DNA from: Hyphomicrobiales bacterium
Lineage (GTDB): Bacteria; Pseudomonadota; Alphaproteobacteria; Rhizobiales; Aestuariivirgaceae
Assembly: GCA_026996935.1 (NCBI GenBank)
Contig: JALWJW010000057.1
Location: 17,410 to 26,078, forward strand
Reading direction: 5' to 3'
DNA: 8,669 nt
Shown piece by piece: positions 1 through 5,427 of this stretch. Made by a program: the position numbers and the translations under genes. Numbering within the stretch: the first letter of the stretch is position 1; each line of letters opens with the position of its first letter. The notes under the pieces are model-generated. The model saw nothing but the letters and a program-made list of their open reading frames with translations. It ran no database searches and had not been told where the DNA came from.

Positions 1-535
1 CGATAATGGACAGCTTGATTGAGACGGAGATGGTTTCAACCGTTTCAAGACCTTTTAAACCATGCAACCAACCAATAATGGCAATCAAAGCCAGAATGCC
101 CGTTGCCAGCCAGTCTTCGTATAGTCCCGTTTTTAGGGGTGTCATGGATAGAACAAAAGAAGATAACAGTCTGATGTAGAAAGCCACCGAAATCACATAA
201 GCAACGGTTAACGCCATATTTGACGTGCGAGCCATTAGATTTAAATCGCGTGGGACATGATCTGATTCAACAATAGCTTCACTATGGAGAATGTTAAATC
301 GAATAACCCCGCCAATCAGATAAGCCAACACGACGATACCTGCCATTGCAACAAAGGCGTAGCTACCTGCTACACTGCCCAGCAATGGCGCTATGACCAA
401 AAACCCGGAACCAATAATTGAAGCCAACGGGGTAACAGTGGCGCGCCAATAAGCGTTGTCACGGATTTTTGGCAACATAAATACCAGGACAAAAACGGCT
501 GTAATGGCGATTGTTATATAATCCAGAAGCTGCAT
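1..535 (-). CDS. APC-superfamily-like permease, N-terminal 178 residues (cut by window edge)
   Basis: An open frame runs leftward from an ATG at 535 without a stop to the window edge; the missing C-terminus lies outside. The product is very hydrophobic, with about five membrane segments near residues 5-22, 37-56, 59-80, 107-128 and 143-158. The stretch IIGSGFLVIAPLLG (40-53), followed by a small-residue-rich helix, resembles the unwound first helix of APC-type amino-acid/polyamine permeases, where a G-S-G motif binds substrate. If so, this protein has one extra helix ahead of that core. Substrate cannot be told. A weak Shine-Dalgarno (GGAA) precedes the ATG. It diverges from sat, sharing a 183-bp gap, so it could be a transporter used with sulfur metabolism, but that is inference. 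Membrane location is secure; the family call is moderate. Confidence 0.6.
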   Translation of the reverse strand, partial: MQLLDYITIAITAVFVLVFMLPKIRDNAYWRATVTPLASIIGSGFLVIAPLLGSVAGSYAFVAMAGIVVLAYLIGGVIRFNILHSEAIVESDHVPRDLNLMARTSNMALTVAYVISVAFYIRLLSSFVLSMTPLKTGLYEDWLATGILALIAIIGWLHGLKGLETVETISVSIKLSII

Positions 536-578
536 CAAGGTTCCAAATAATGTTTTTAAAAATCAACTAAACGAGGTT

Positions 579-594
579 TTGTATAAAAATACAA
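579..594. promoter_or_regulatory. 16-bp inverted repeat in the permease/sat divergent gap
   Basis: TTGTAT-AAAA-ATACAA is a perfect inverted repeat with 6-bp arms and a 4-nt centre. It lies 44 bp upstream of the permease start, in an AT-rich stretch between two divergent genes, where a regulator site would be expected. AT richness makes chance occurrence plausible. No regulator is identified. Confidence 0.3.
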
Positions 595-718
595 CTATGT
601 TTATCCCTCTCCTTTCAGAAACATATTCTTAAATGCTAATTTTTCTATCTTTGTCGCGCAGTCCTTGCTAAATATTTCCCTGAAAATTAAACCTTGAGCC
701 TTTAACGGGAGAAATTAC

Positions 719-1915
719 ATGGCTGAGATGATTAAGCCTCACGGGTCAGATACGCTGAACCCTTTGTTTATTAGCGACGATGCCAAGCGCGCCGCAACAC
801 TTGAAGAAGCCAAAAGCTTACCTTCAATTATGTTAAGTTCTGCAAGTGCGGCCAATGCAGTTATGCTTGGTGGCGGGTATTTTAATCCGCTTACAGGTTT
901 TATGAATAAAGCCGATGCACTTTCAGTGGCAGATAACATGCACACTGCAAGCGGCTTGTTCTGGCCAACACCGGTCTTGAATCTAGTGGAAGATGCCGGT
1001 GATATTAAAGCTGGTGATCGCATTGCCCTTAAAGATCCAAATGTTGATGGCAATCCAATTTTAGCGGTAATGAATGTTGAAGCCGTAGAAGAATTTTCTG
1101 ACGATGACATGGCTACAATGACCAAACAGGTTTACGCAACCAATGATCCTGAACATCCTGGCGTTGCAGCTTTTAATGGTCAGGGCAAGGTTTGCCTGTC
1201 AGGACCAGTCGAGGTTCTGAACTACTCATATTTTGAAACAGATTTTGGTGATACATTCCGCACAGCCGTGCAAATTCGTGATGAAATTGGAAAGCGTGGC
1301 TGGTCCAAGGTTGTGGCTTTCCAAACCCGCAACCCCATGCACCGCGCCCATGAAGAACTTTGCCATATGGCCATGGAACGCTTAAATGCTGATGGTCTGG
1401 TCATTCACATGCTGCTTGGCAAGCTTAAAAAGGGTGATATTCCAGCGGACGTTCGCGATGATGCCATCCGCACCATGGTCAAACATTACTTTCCTGAAAA
1501 TAGCGCAATGGTTACGGGCTATGGTTTTGACATGCTCTATGCAGGTCCACGCGAAGCTGTGCTGCATGCGGTGTTTCGTCAAAACATGGGCGCAACACAT
1601 CTTATTGTTGGCCGAGATCATGCCGGTGTTGGCGACTATTATGGCGACTTTGATGCCCAAACAATTTTCCACGACATCAAAGACGGTGAATTAGACATTG
1701 AAATTTTTGAAGCCGATCACACAGCTTATTCTAAAAAGCTCAATAAAGTGGTGATGATGCGCGAAGCCCCTGACCATTCAAAAGAAGACTTTGTTCTGTT
1801 GTCTGGTACCGCTGTTCGTGAAATGCTTGGCAAAGGCATGGCCCCGCCAAAAGAATTTTCACGCCCTGAAGTGGCTAAGATTTTGATGGATTACTATCAA
1901 GGTCTTGATAGCTAA
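719..1915 (+). CDS. sat: ATP sulfurylase (sulfate adenylyltransferase), dissimilatory type
   Basis: This enzyme interconverts ATP + sulfate and APS + pyrophosphate in the cytoplasm. In sulfur oxidisers it runs toward ATP, releasing sulfate from APS made by APS reductase. The protein is 398 aa, the usual length of single-chain Sat, with no APS-kinase domain. Visible signatures are GGGYFNPLTGFM (51-62) in the N-terminal PUA-like domain, the nucleotide-binding QTRNPMHRAH (202-211) with the HxxH pair H208/H211, GRDHAGVGDYYG (298-309), and SGTAVREML (362-370) near the C-terminus. The CxxC...CxxxH zinc site found in some bacterial and archaeal Sat proteins after the GRDHAG motif is absent; that region reads AYSKKLNKVVMMREAPDH (336-353). 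The start is supported by GGGAG seven bases upstream. It is monocistronic here: a divergent permease lies upstream and a terminator follows. No aprBA or other sulfur-oxidation enzyme gene is within view, so direction of reaction is inferred from subtype. Confidence 0.95.
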   Translation: MAEMIKPHGSDTLNPLFISDDAKRAATLEEAKSLPSIMLSSASAANAVMLGGGYFNPLTGFMNKADALSVADNMHTASGLFWPTPVLNLVEDAGDIKAGDRIALKDPNVDGNPILAVMNVEAVEEFSDDDMATMTKQVYATNDPEHPGVAAFNGQGKVCLSGPVEVLNYSYFETDFGDTFRTAVQIRDEIGKRGWSKVVAFQTRNPMHRAHEELCHMAMERLNADGLVIHMLLGKLKKGDIPADVRDDAIRTMVKHYFPENSAMVTGYGFDMLYAGPREAVLHAVFRQNMGATHLIVGRDHAGVGDYYGDFDAQTIFHDIKDGELDIEIFEADHTAYSKKLNKVVMMREAPDHSKEDFVLLSGTAVREMLGKGMAPPKEFSRPEVAKILMDYYQGLDS

Positions 1916-1941
1916 TATTAAAAGTTAAAACTAAGACCGAT

Positions 1942-1975
1942 ACGGGTTAGGTTGCTAGAATCTAACCCGTTTTTT
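1942..1975 (+). terminator. Intrinsic terminator of sat
   Basis: ACGGGTTAG (1942-1950) pairs perfectly with CTAACCCGT (1962-1970). The stem extends by a G-T and two T-A/A-T pairs around a short loop, and six T residues follow. It begins 27 bases after the sat stop codon. Read from the minus strand, the hairpin lacks a clean T-run, so it probably serves sat only and not the converging AIM24-family gene. Confidence 0.9.
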
Positions 1976-2037
1976 GTTTGTGAATTTTCCTTTAGCACGT
2001 GACACGTTGAAATAGATTCAAGTAAACGCGATGCACT

Positions 2038-2883
2038 TTAATCACCGTCAAGCAGGTTGCCTAATCCACCAAGGACCGAGCCTTCCCCGACATGGTTGCC
2101 ACCACCTTGAGGCGCGGCAGCAAACATGCGCCCGGCCAGACGTGAGAATGGTAGAGATTGAATCCACACTTTTCCAGGTCCTCGAAGGCGAGCAAAGAAC
2201 ATGCCTTCACCACCAAACATCATGGTTTTGATGGAGCCGGCTTTTAAAACGTCAAAATCAATACCGCTGGTATAGGCTGCCACACAACCTGTATCGATAT
2301 GAAGCTCTTCACCAGCAGCCAATTCACGTTCCAGCAAAGTGCCGCCAACATGGACAAAAACCCAGCCGTCCCCTTGCAAATCCTGCATGATGAAACCTTC
2401 ACCACCAAAAAGACCTGTCATCATTTTCCTTTGAAAGGCAACGCCGATGGAGACCCCTTTGGCGGCACACAAAAAGGCATCTTTCTGACAGATCAAACGC
2501 CCGCCAAGCTCATCCAGTTTAATCGCCAGAATATGGCCCGGATAAGGAGAAGCAAAACCAACACGTGCCTTGCCGGCCCCATGATGGGTAAACACGGTTG
2601 TAAACAGGCTTTCCCCCGTGATTAATCGTTTACCGGCCCCCATCAGTTTGTCCATAAAACCGCCTTCCTGGCCAGAACCATCACCAAATGCGGTGGTCAT
2701 TTCAATATCAGGGTCTTTGAACATCATCGATCCAGCCTCAGCAACGGCAGATTCACCGGGGTCAAGTTCGACCTCAACAAATTGCATTTCATGACCTTTG
2801 ATTTCAAAATCAATATCATCTGAAATACCTGATTGGCGTTCGTGACGAATGTTGGGAACTGTTTGACGTGAGCCAAATACCAT
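2038..2883 (-). CDS. AIM24 / TIGR00266 family protein
   Basis: A 281-aa soluble protein of the AIM24 family (COG2013), whose bacterial members have a TRAP-like beta-rich fold and no settled function; the yeast namesake is a mitochondrial inner-membrane organisation factor. Family features seen here are FEIKGHEMQFVEVELDPGE (26-44), AEAGSMMFKDPDIEM (48-62), a glycine-rich FGDGSGQEGG stretch (66-75), ESLFTTVFTH (91-100), the repeated GG.F-type strands around 156-165, and VWIQSLPFSRLAGRM (239-253). The C-terminal tail (259-279) is glycine-rich and of low complexity, as is common in the family. There is no signal peptide or membrane segment. The start is well supported by AAGGAG seven bases upstream. 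It diverges from the DUF302 gene. Role unknown; the family assignment is firm. Confidence 0.88.
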   Translation of the reverse strand: MVFGSRQTVPNIRHERQSGISDDIDFEIKGHEMQFVEVELDPGESAVAEAGSMMFKDPDIEMTTAFGDGSGQEGGFMDKLMGAGKRLITGESLFTTVFTHHGAGKARVGFASPYPGHILAIKLDELGGRLICQKDAFLCAAKGVSIGVAFQRKMMTGLFGGEGFIMQDLQGDGWVFVHVGGTLLERELAAGEELHIDTGCVAAYTSGIDFDVLKAGSIKTMMFGGEGMFFARLRGPGKVWIQSLPFSRLAGRMFAAAPQGGGNHVGEGSVLGGLGNLLDGD

Positions 2884-2898
2884 GATGCTACTCCTTTA

Positions 2899-2924
2899 AG
2901 CCTTAAATTTTTCTCTATAAGGCT
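2899..2924 (-). promoter_or_regulatory. Leader hairpin just upstream of the AIM24 gene ribosome-binding site
   Basis: AGCCTTA (2899-2905) and TAAGGCT (2918-2924) are perfect 7-bp inverted arms around a 12-nt AT-rich spacer. In the minus-strand transcript the hairpin would end three bases before the AAGGAG ribosome-binding site (2891-2896). It could affect translation or mRNA stability of the AIM24-family gene, or be an operator in DNA. It is not followed by a T-run, so it is not a terminator. Confidence 0.35.
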
Positions 2925-2931
2925 AGCAAAA

Positions 2932-2945
2932 ACCTAACATTAGGT
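2932..2945. promoter_or_regulatory. 14-bp palindrome in the AIM24/DUF302 divergent gap
   Basis: ACCTAA-CA-TTAGGT is a palindrome with perfect 6-bp arms, 49 bp upstream of the AIM24-family start and about 105 bp upstream of the DUF302 start. The size and position suit a dimeric regulator. No known regulator consensus is recognised. Confidence 0.35.
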
Positions 2946-3049
2946 AAACCAAAGGATATGAGTTTCGTTTTCCCCATTGGTCGCACTTGTTTTATTCACA
3001 CAGCACCTTATTTTAGTTTCATCATTTCAAAAATTTAAAGGACTTTGCC

Positions 3050-3433
3050 ATGAGCTACCATATTTCAAAAACCGTCGACCTTTCATTCCAAGATGCTATT
3101 GAACGCGCCACCGCTGTTTTAATGGAAAACGGTTTTGGGGTTTTGACCACCATTGATGTTAAAGCAACTTTGAAGAAAAAGATTGATGCTGATTTTCGCC
3201 CTTACACCATTTTAGGGGCGTGTAATCCTAAACTGGCCATGGGAGCGATTGAAGCTGAACCTCATGTTGGCTTGATGTTGCCTTGTAATGTGATTGTGCA
3301 GGAAGTTGACGGCAAAGTTGAAGTTTCTGCCATTGATCCTGTTGCCTCTATGCAAGCCATTGATAATGCGAAGCTTGTTGAAACAGCAACAAAAGTGCGC
3401 GGTATGCTGGAAACAGTGATTAAAGACATTTAA
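3050..3433 (+). CDS. DUF302 domain protein
   Basis: A 127-aa small soluble protein that is entirely one DUF302 domain. Characteristic stretches are ENGFGVLTTIDVKATLKKK (26-44), DFRPYTILGACNPKLAM (48-64), AIEAEPHVGLMLPCNVIVQE (67-86) and a final VSAIDPVASM (92-101). Structures of relatives show a compact alpha/beta fold, but no biochemical function is established for the family. Two conserved cysteines are present, in GACNP (C58) and LPCNV (C80). The start is supported by AAAGGA seven bases upstream. Length is typical of stand-alone members. It is followed closely by a strong hairpin terminator and faces the YeeE/YedE transporter gene. DUF302 genes are often seen near redox or sulfur genes, but a functional link here is inference. 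Confidence 0.9.
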   Translation: MSYHISKTVDLSFQDAIERATAVLMENGFGVLTTIDVKATLKKKIDADFRPYTILGACNPKLAMGAIEAEPHVGLMLPCNVIVQEVDGKVEVSAIDPVASMQAIDNAKLVETATKVRGMLETVIKDI

Positions 3434-3450
3434 AACCGTTTAAAAATACA

Positions 3451-3486
3451 AAAGCCGCGTCTGATTTCAATCAAACGCGGCTTTTT
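3451..3486. terminator. Bidirectional intrinsic terminator between the DUF302 and YeeE/YedE genes
   Basis: AAAGCCGCGT (3451-3460) pairs perfectly with ACGCGGCTTT (3475-3484). An inner TGAT/ATCA stem (3462-3465 with 3470-3473) gives a nearly continuous hairpin broken by one C-A mismatch. On the plus strand a run of five T residues follows; on the minus strand the A residues before the stem give TTTTGTATTTTT after it. The hairpin lies 17 bp past the DUF302 stop and about 20 bp past the transporter stop, so it probably ends both converging transcripts. Confidence 0.88.
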
Positions 3487-3505
3487 ATTGTTTGAATTTT
3501 TAGCA

Positions 3506-4597
3506 TTAAGGCGCGGCTGGTGAAGATACGCCTGTTGCCACACAGGTTTCCTGCTCGCGATCAATCAAACGATCAGCAATTGCAGCGCCTGCCCACATGC
3601 CACATAGCGCCAGCCAAGCGGTTAAGGCAAACAAAGAACCGCCCGTCACACCAGCACCCACAGCACAACCGCCAGCCAACATGCCACCAAAGCCCATGAA
3701 AGTTGCACCAAGAATATAGCGGCGCATGCAAAGCCCGGATGTAAAGCCAACGATCTTTAATTCTTTGGCAAAATAAGCAGCAAGGAATGATCCCAAGAAA
3801 ACGCCTGGAACCAAACCAACATCAAATTTCATAATAGAGCCTGGAGGACTTAAGAATAACATAAGTGTATCAGCCGATGGGCCTGTGAAGGTCATGCTTT
3901 TGACCGCGATAATATTAAATGAATTTTGCGCCATTGAATAGGTAAATACCCAACCGGCAACCACAACAGCACCAACGCCAAGGGCGCCAATCCATACTAT
4001 GGGGCTGAGCTTATTATAGGCGGCAAAAAAGATTGCGCCGGCTAAAAATGCGGCACCTAAGAACAGCCCGCTGCCATCTGGTAAATTGAACATTGATAAG
4101 AGATTTAAAAGGGTTGTATCGCTCACGGTCCAAAGTCCGGCAAGGTAATTGCGAACGGGAGATAAAAACCCATGTAAAGTTGCCTGGGCGGCCACCGCAA
4201 AAATCAGGCCTGATGTTAATGCGCGCAAATTACCGTTTGCAGACAGCACCAACAGCCGTGATGAACAACCACGGGCCAGAATCATGCCAACACCAAACAT
4301 CAACCCACCCAAAAGAGCGCCTGAAATGCTGCCTGTGTTTGAGAGCTGGCGCACTTCTGTCAGATCTATCACGCCTGTTGACCACATCAATTGAGTACCA
4401 AAAACCGCCATTGAAAAAGTCAATAACCAGACAGAGGTTTTTTTACCGATCTTGCCGCGGGCAAACTCAACCACCGCCGAGCGTAAACAGAATTTTGAAC
4501 GCTGGGCAAAAACGCCAAAAGCAATGCCAATGATAACACCGCCAAGAATGGAGGTCCATTCTTCGCCAAGCGTTTCCATAATTTGAATCAAGCTCAT
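3506..4597 (-). CDS. YeeE/YedE family membrane transporter (thiosulfate-type, fused two-half form)
   Basis: A 363-aa polytopic inner-membrane protein, with around nine or ten hydrophobic segments, of the YeeE/YedE (DUF395, COG2391) family. The characterised member TsuA passes thiosulfate using conserved cysteines. Two related halves are visible: FAQRSKFCLRSAV (30-42) and MILARGCSSRLL (105-116) in the first, and FTSGLCMRRYILGATFMGFG (285-304) and MLAGGCAVGAGVTGG (306-320) in the second. C37, C111, C290 and C311 are the motif cysteines; C332 and C352 are additional. The length fits the fused form, as opposed to separate YeeE and YedE subunits. The start is supported by AGGA nine bases upstream. 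No TusA/YeeD sulfur-carrier gene is adjacent. It is last of three same-strand genes but has its own 121-bp upstream region rich in inverted repeats, so separate regulation is likely. Substrate is inferred from the family; other reduced-sulfur species are possible. Confidence 0.88.
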   Translation of the reverse strand: MSLIQIMETLGEEWTSILGGVIIGIAFGVFAQRSKFCLRSAVVEFARGKIGKKTSVWLLTFSMAVFGTQLMWSTGVIDLTEVRQLSNTGSISGALLGGLMFGVGMILARGCSSRLLVLSANGNLRALTSGLIFAVAAQATLHGFLSPVRNYLAGLWTVSDTTLLNLLSMFNLPDGSGLFLGAAFLAGAIFFAAYNKLSPIVWIGALGVGAVVVAGWVFTYSMAQNSFNIIAVKSMTFTGPSADTLMLFLSPPGSIMKFDVGLVPGVFLGSFLAAYFAKELKIVGFTSGLCMRRYILGATFMGFGGMLAGGCAVGAGVTGGSLFALTAWLALCGMWAGAAIADRLIDREQETCVATGVSSPAAP

Positions 4598-4624
4598 ATT
4601 ACTACATCCTAATATGCTAATATA

Positions 4625-4641
4625 AGAGGTTAATGACCTCT
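4625..4641 (-). promoter_or_regulatory. Inverted repeat upstream of the YeeE/YedE gene
   Basis: AGAGGT-TAATG-ACCTCT has perfect 6-bp arms and a 5-nt centre and lies 28 bp upstream of the transporter start codon. A reasonable -10-like TATATT (minus strand, 4624-4619) abuts it. It could be an operator in the core promoter or a short leader hairpin; there is no T-run, so not a terminator. Confidence 0.4.
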
Positions 4642-4657
4642 ATCACGACTGCAATCC

Positions 4658-4671
4658 TTGATTCAAATCAA
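4658..4671 (-). promoter_or_regulatory. FNR/FixK-type box upstream of the YeeE/YedE gene
   Basis: TTGATTCAAATCAA is an exact match to the TTGAT-N4-ATCAA consensus recognised by FNR/FixK/Anr-type regulators (CRP/FNR superfamily), and its arms extend to 6 bp. Its centre is 67 bp upstream of the transporter ATG, a suitable place for activation of a short-leader promoter. A convincing -10 at the exact class II distance is not seen (CATTAA is only a half match), though TATATT lies further downstream. This suggests control by oxygen or redox state. No regulator gene is in the window. Confidence 0.55.
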
Positions 4672-4678
4672 ATTTAAC

Positions 4679-4705
4679 TGTCAAAATATATTCAAACGAG
4701 AATAT
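4679..4705 (-). promoter_or_regulatory. TTGACA element with adjacent ATTC...GAAT inverted repeat
   Basis: On the minus strand a perfect TTGACA (4684-4679) lies directly downstream of an inverted repeat, ATATTC-AAACGA-GAATAT (4688-4705 on the plus strand). The TTGACA lacks a good -10 at 16-18 bp spacing, so a full sigma-70 promoter is not proven. The AT-rich ATTC...GAAT arms recall operators of the ArsR-family persulfide sensors BigR/SqrR, which control YeeE-type transporter genes in other proteobacteria. The spacer here (6 nt between ATTC and GAAT) may be narrower than the published sites, so the match is partial. Confidence 0.4.
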
Positions 4706-4718
4706 TTAATCAGAAGAT

Positions 4719-5324
4719 TTATCCGGACCAATCAATCTGGCATATTTCTGCCGATCTGCCTTCAAAATTCCACACGCGACCAAACGCCCTAACGCGTCCT
4801 TTATTGGCCGTTGCAACGGTAATGTCTGCACCCATCCAATAACCCGTATTAGAAACCACCAGATCTTTTTCAGGGTCTTTGCCTTGAACAGGTTCCACTT
4901 CACCCTGGATCATACGACCAACAGACAAGCGGCGCTTTTTACCATCGGTGGTAAATTCAACCGGTGCACGTTCAGCCCCCATAAACTCGCTGACAAGCAT
5001 TGAGAACAAACCCGTTGTGCCGCCTGCATTACCAGAAAAGATATCGACCAAGCCTTCATAGGCTTTGTCATTTGAGCGATCATCAATATAGGCTGCTGCT
5101 TTCCAGTCACCGCGTTCCATTTTTCCTGGAATATCAAGTAAAAGGCCGACATTTAAACCGCTTAAATCTTCACCCTCAAAATGGCCCTCATCAATGCGAA
5201 CTCCTGCCCAGGCCTGACAATGTCCTTCGGTTGGCGGGTGCGCACCAAGGGAGATTACACACGGACAAAACACCGTGCAATTACAATTTAAAATCAACTC
5301 ACCTTTGATTTTCCAATCGGCCAT
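4719..5324 (-). CDS. DUF1326 domain protein with CNC...CPC cysteine motif
   Basis: A 201-aa protein of the DUF1326 family. The N-terminus carries the hallmark cysteine motif CNCTVFCPC (14-22), after a short beta strand KGELILNC; further cysteines are C36 and C195. The closely spaced cysteines suggest metal or Fe-S binding or a redox role, but no member is characterised to my knowledge. The rest is a soluble alpha/beta-type sequence with GHFEGEDLSGLNVGLLLDIPG (47-67) and YIDDRSNDKAYEGLVDIFSG (79-98) as recognisable family stretches. There is no signal peptide, so it is probably cytoplasmic or membrane-associated through its partner. The start has AGGAG six bases upstream. It follows the DUF2182 gene on the same strand after 103 bp; this pairing recurs widely in proteobacteria, which supports a joint function. 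Confidence 0.88.
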   Translation of the reverse strand: MADWKIKGELILNCNCTVFCPCVISLGAHPPTEGHCQAWAGVRIDEGHFEGEDLSGLNVGLLLDIPGKMERGDWKAAAYIDDRSNDKAYEGLVDIFSGNAGGTTGLFSMLVSEFMGAERAPVEFTTDGKKRRLSVGRMIQGEVEPVQGKDPEKDLVVSNTGYWMGADITVATANKGRVRAFGRVWNFEGRSAEICQIDWSG

Positions 5325-5378
5325 TTCACTCTCCTGTTTTCATTTCTATTATTGTTGTATGCTTAAATTGTTGCTTTT

Positions 5379-5400
5379 CTTACGCTCATCTTACGCTCAT
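5379..5400. repeat. Perfect 11-bp tandem duplication
   Basis: CTTACGCTCAT occurs twice with no gap in the 103-bp space between the DUF2182 and DUF1326 genes (ATGAGCGTAAG on the transcribed minus strand). A period of 11 bp is about one helical turn, as in tandem half-sites of OmpR/PhoB-type response regulators. It lies 55-76 bp upstream of the DUF1326 start. It could equally be a recent slippage duplication. Confidence 0.6.
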
Positions 5401-5427
5401 AACGACATGGCCCATCGACCCTTAAAT

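Noticed and set aside
560..575. Second FNR-like site in the permease/sat gap (minus-strand TTGAT-TTTT-AAAAA)
   Set aside because: Only one half-site matches; the other has three of five positions in an A-rich run, so chance is the better explanation.
601..718. Possible riboswitch or sulfur-responsive leader ahead of sat
   Set aside because: I found no conserved riboswitch core, no terminator-like hairpin and no convincing -35/-10 pair in this AT-rich leader.
1382..1694. Two open frames (one on each strand) of about 100 codons inside sat
   Set aside because: Both are out-of-frame shadows of a conserved enzyme gene; the apparent Cys/Met-rich composition follows from the sat codons.
2031..2625. 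Plus-strand frames opposite the AIM24-family gene
   Set aside because: They are antisense shadows without ribosome-binding sites; the AIM24-family frame has clear family motifs and a good ribosome-binding site.
4093..4533. Plus-strand 146-codon frame opposite the YeeE/YedE gene
   Set aside because: It is antisense to a well-supported membrane protein gene and is rich in Arg, Gln and Lys as expected from the reverse of hydrophobic codons.
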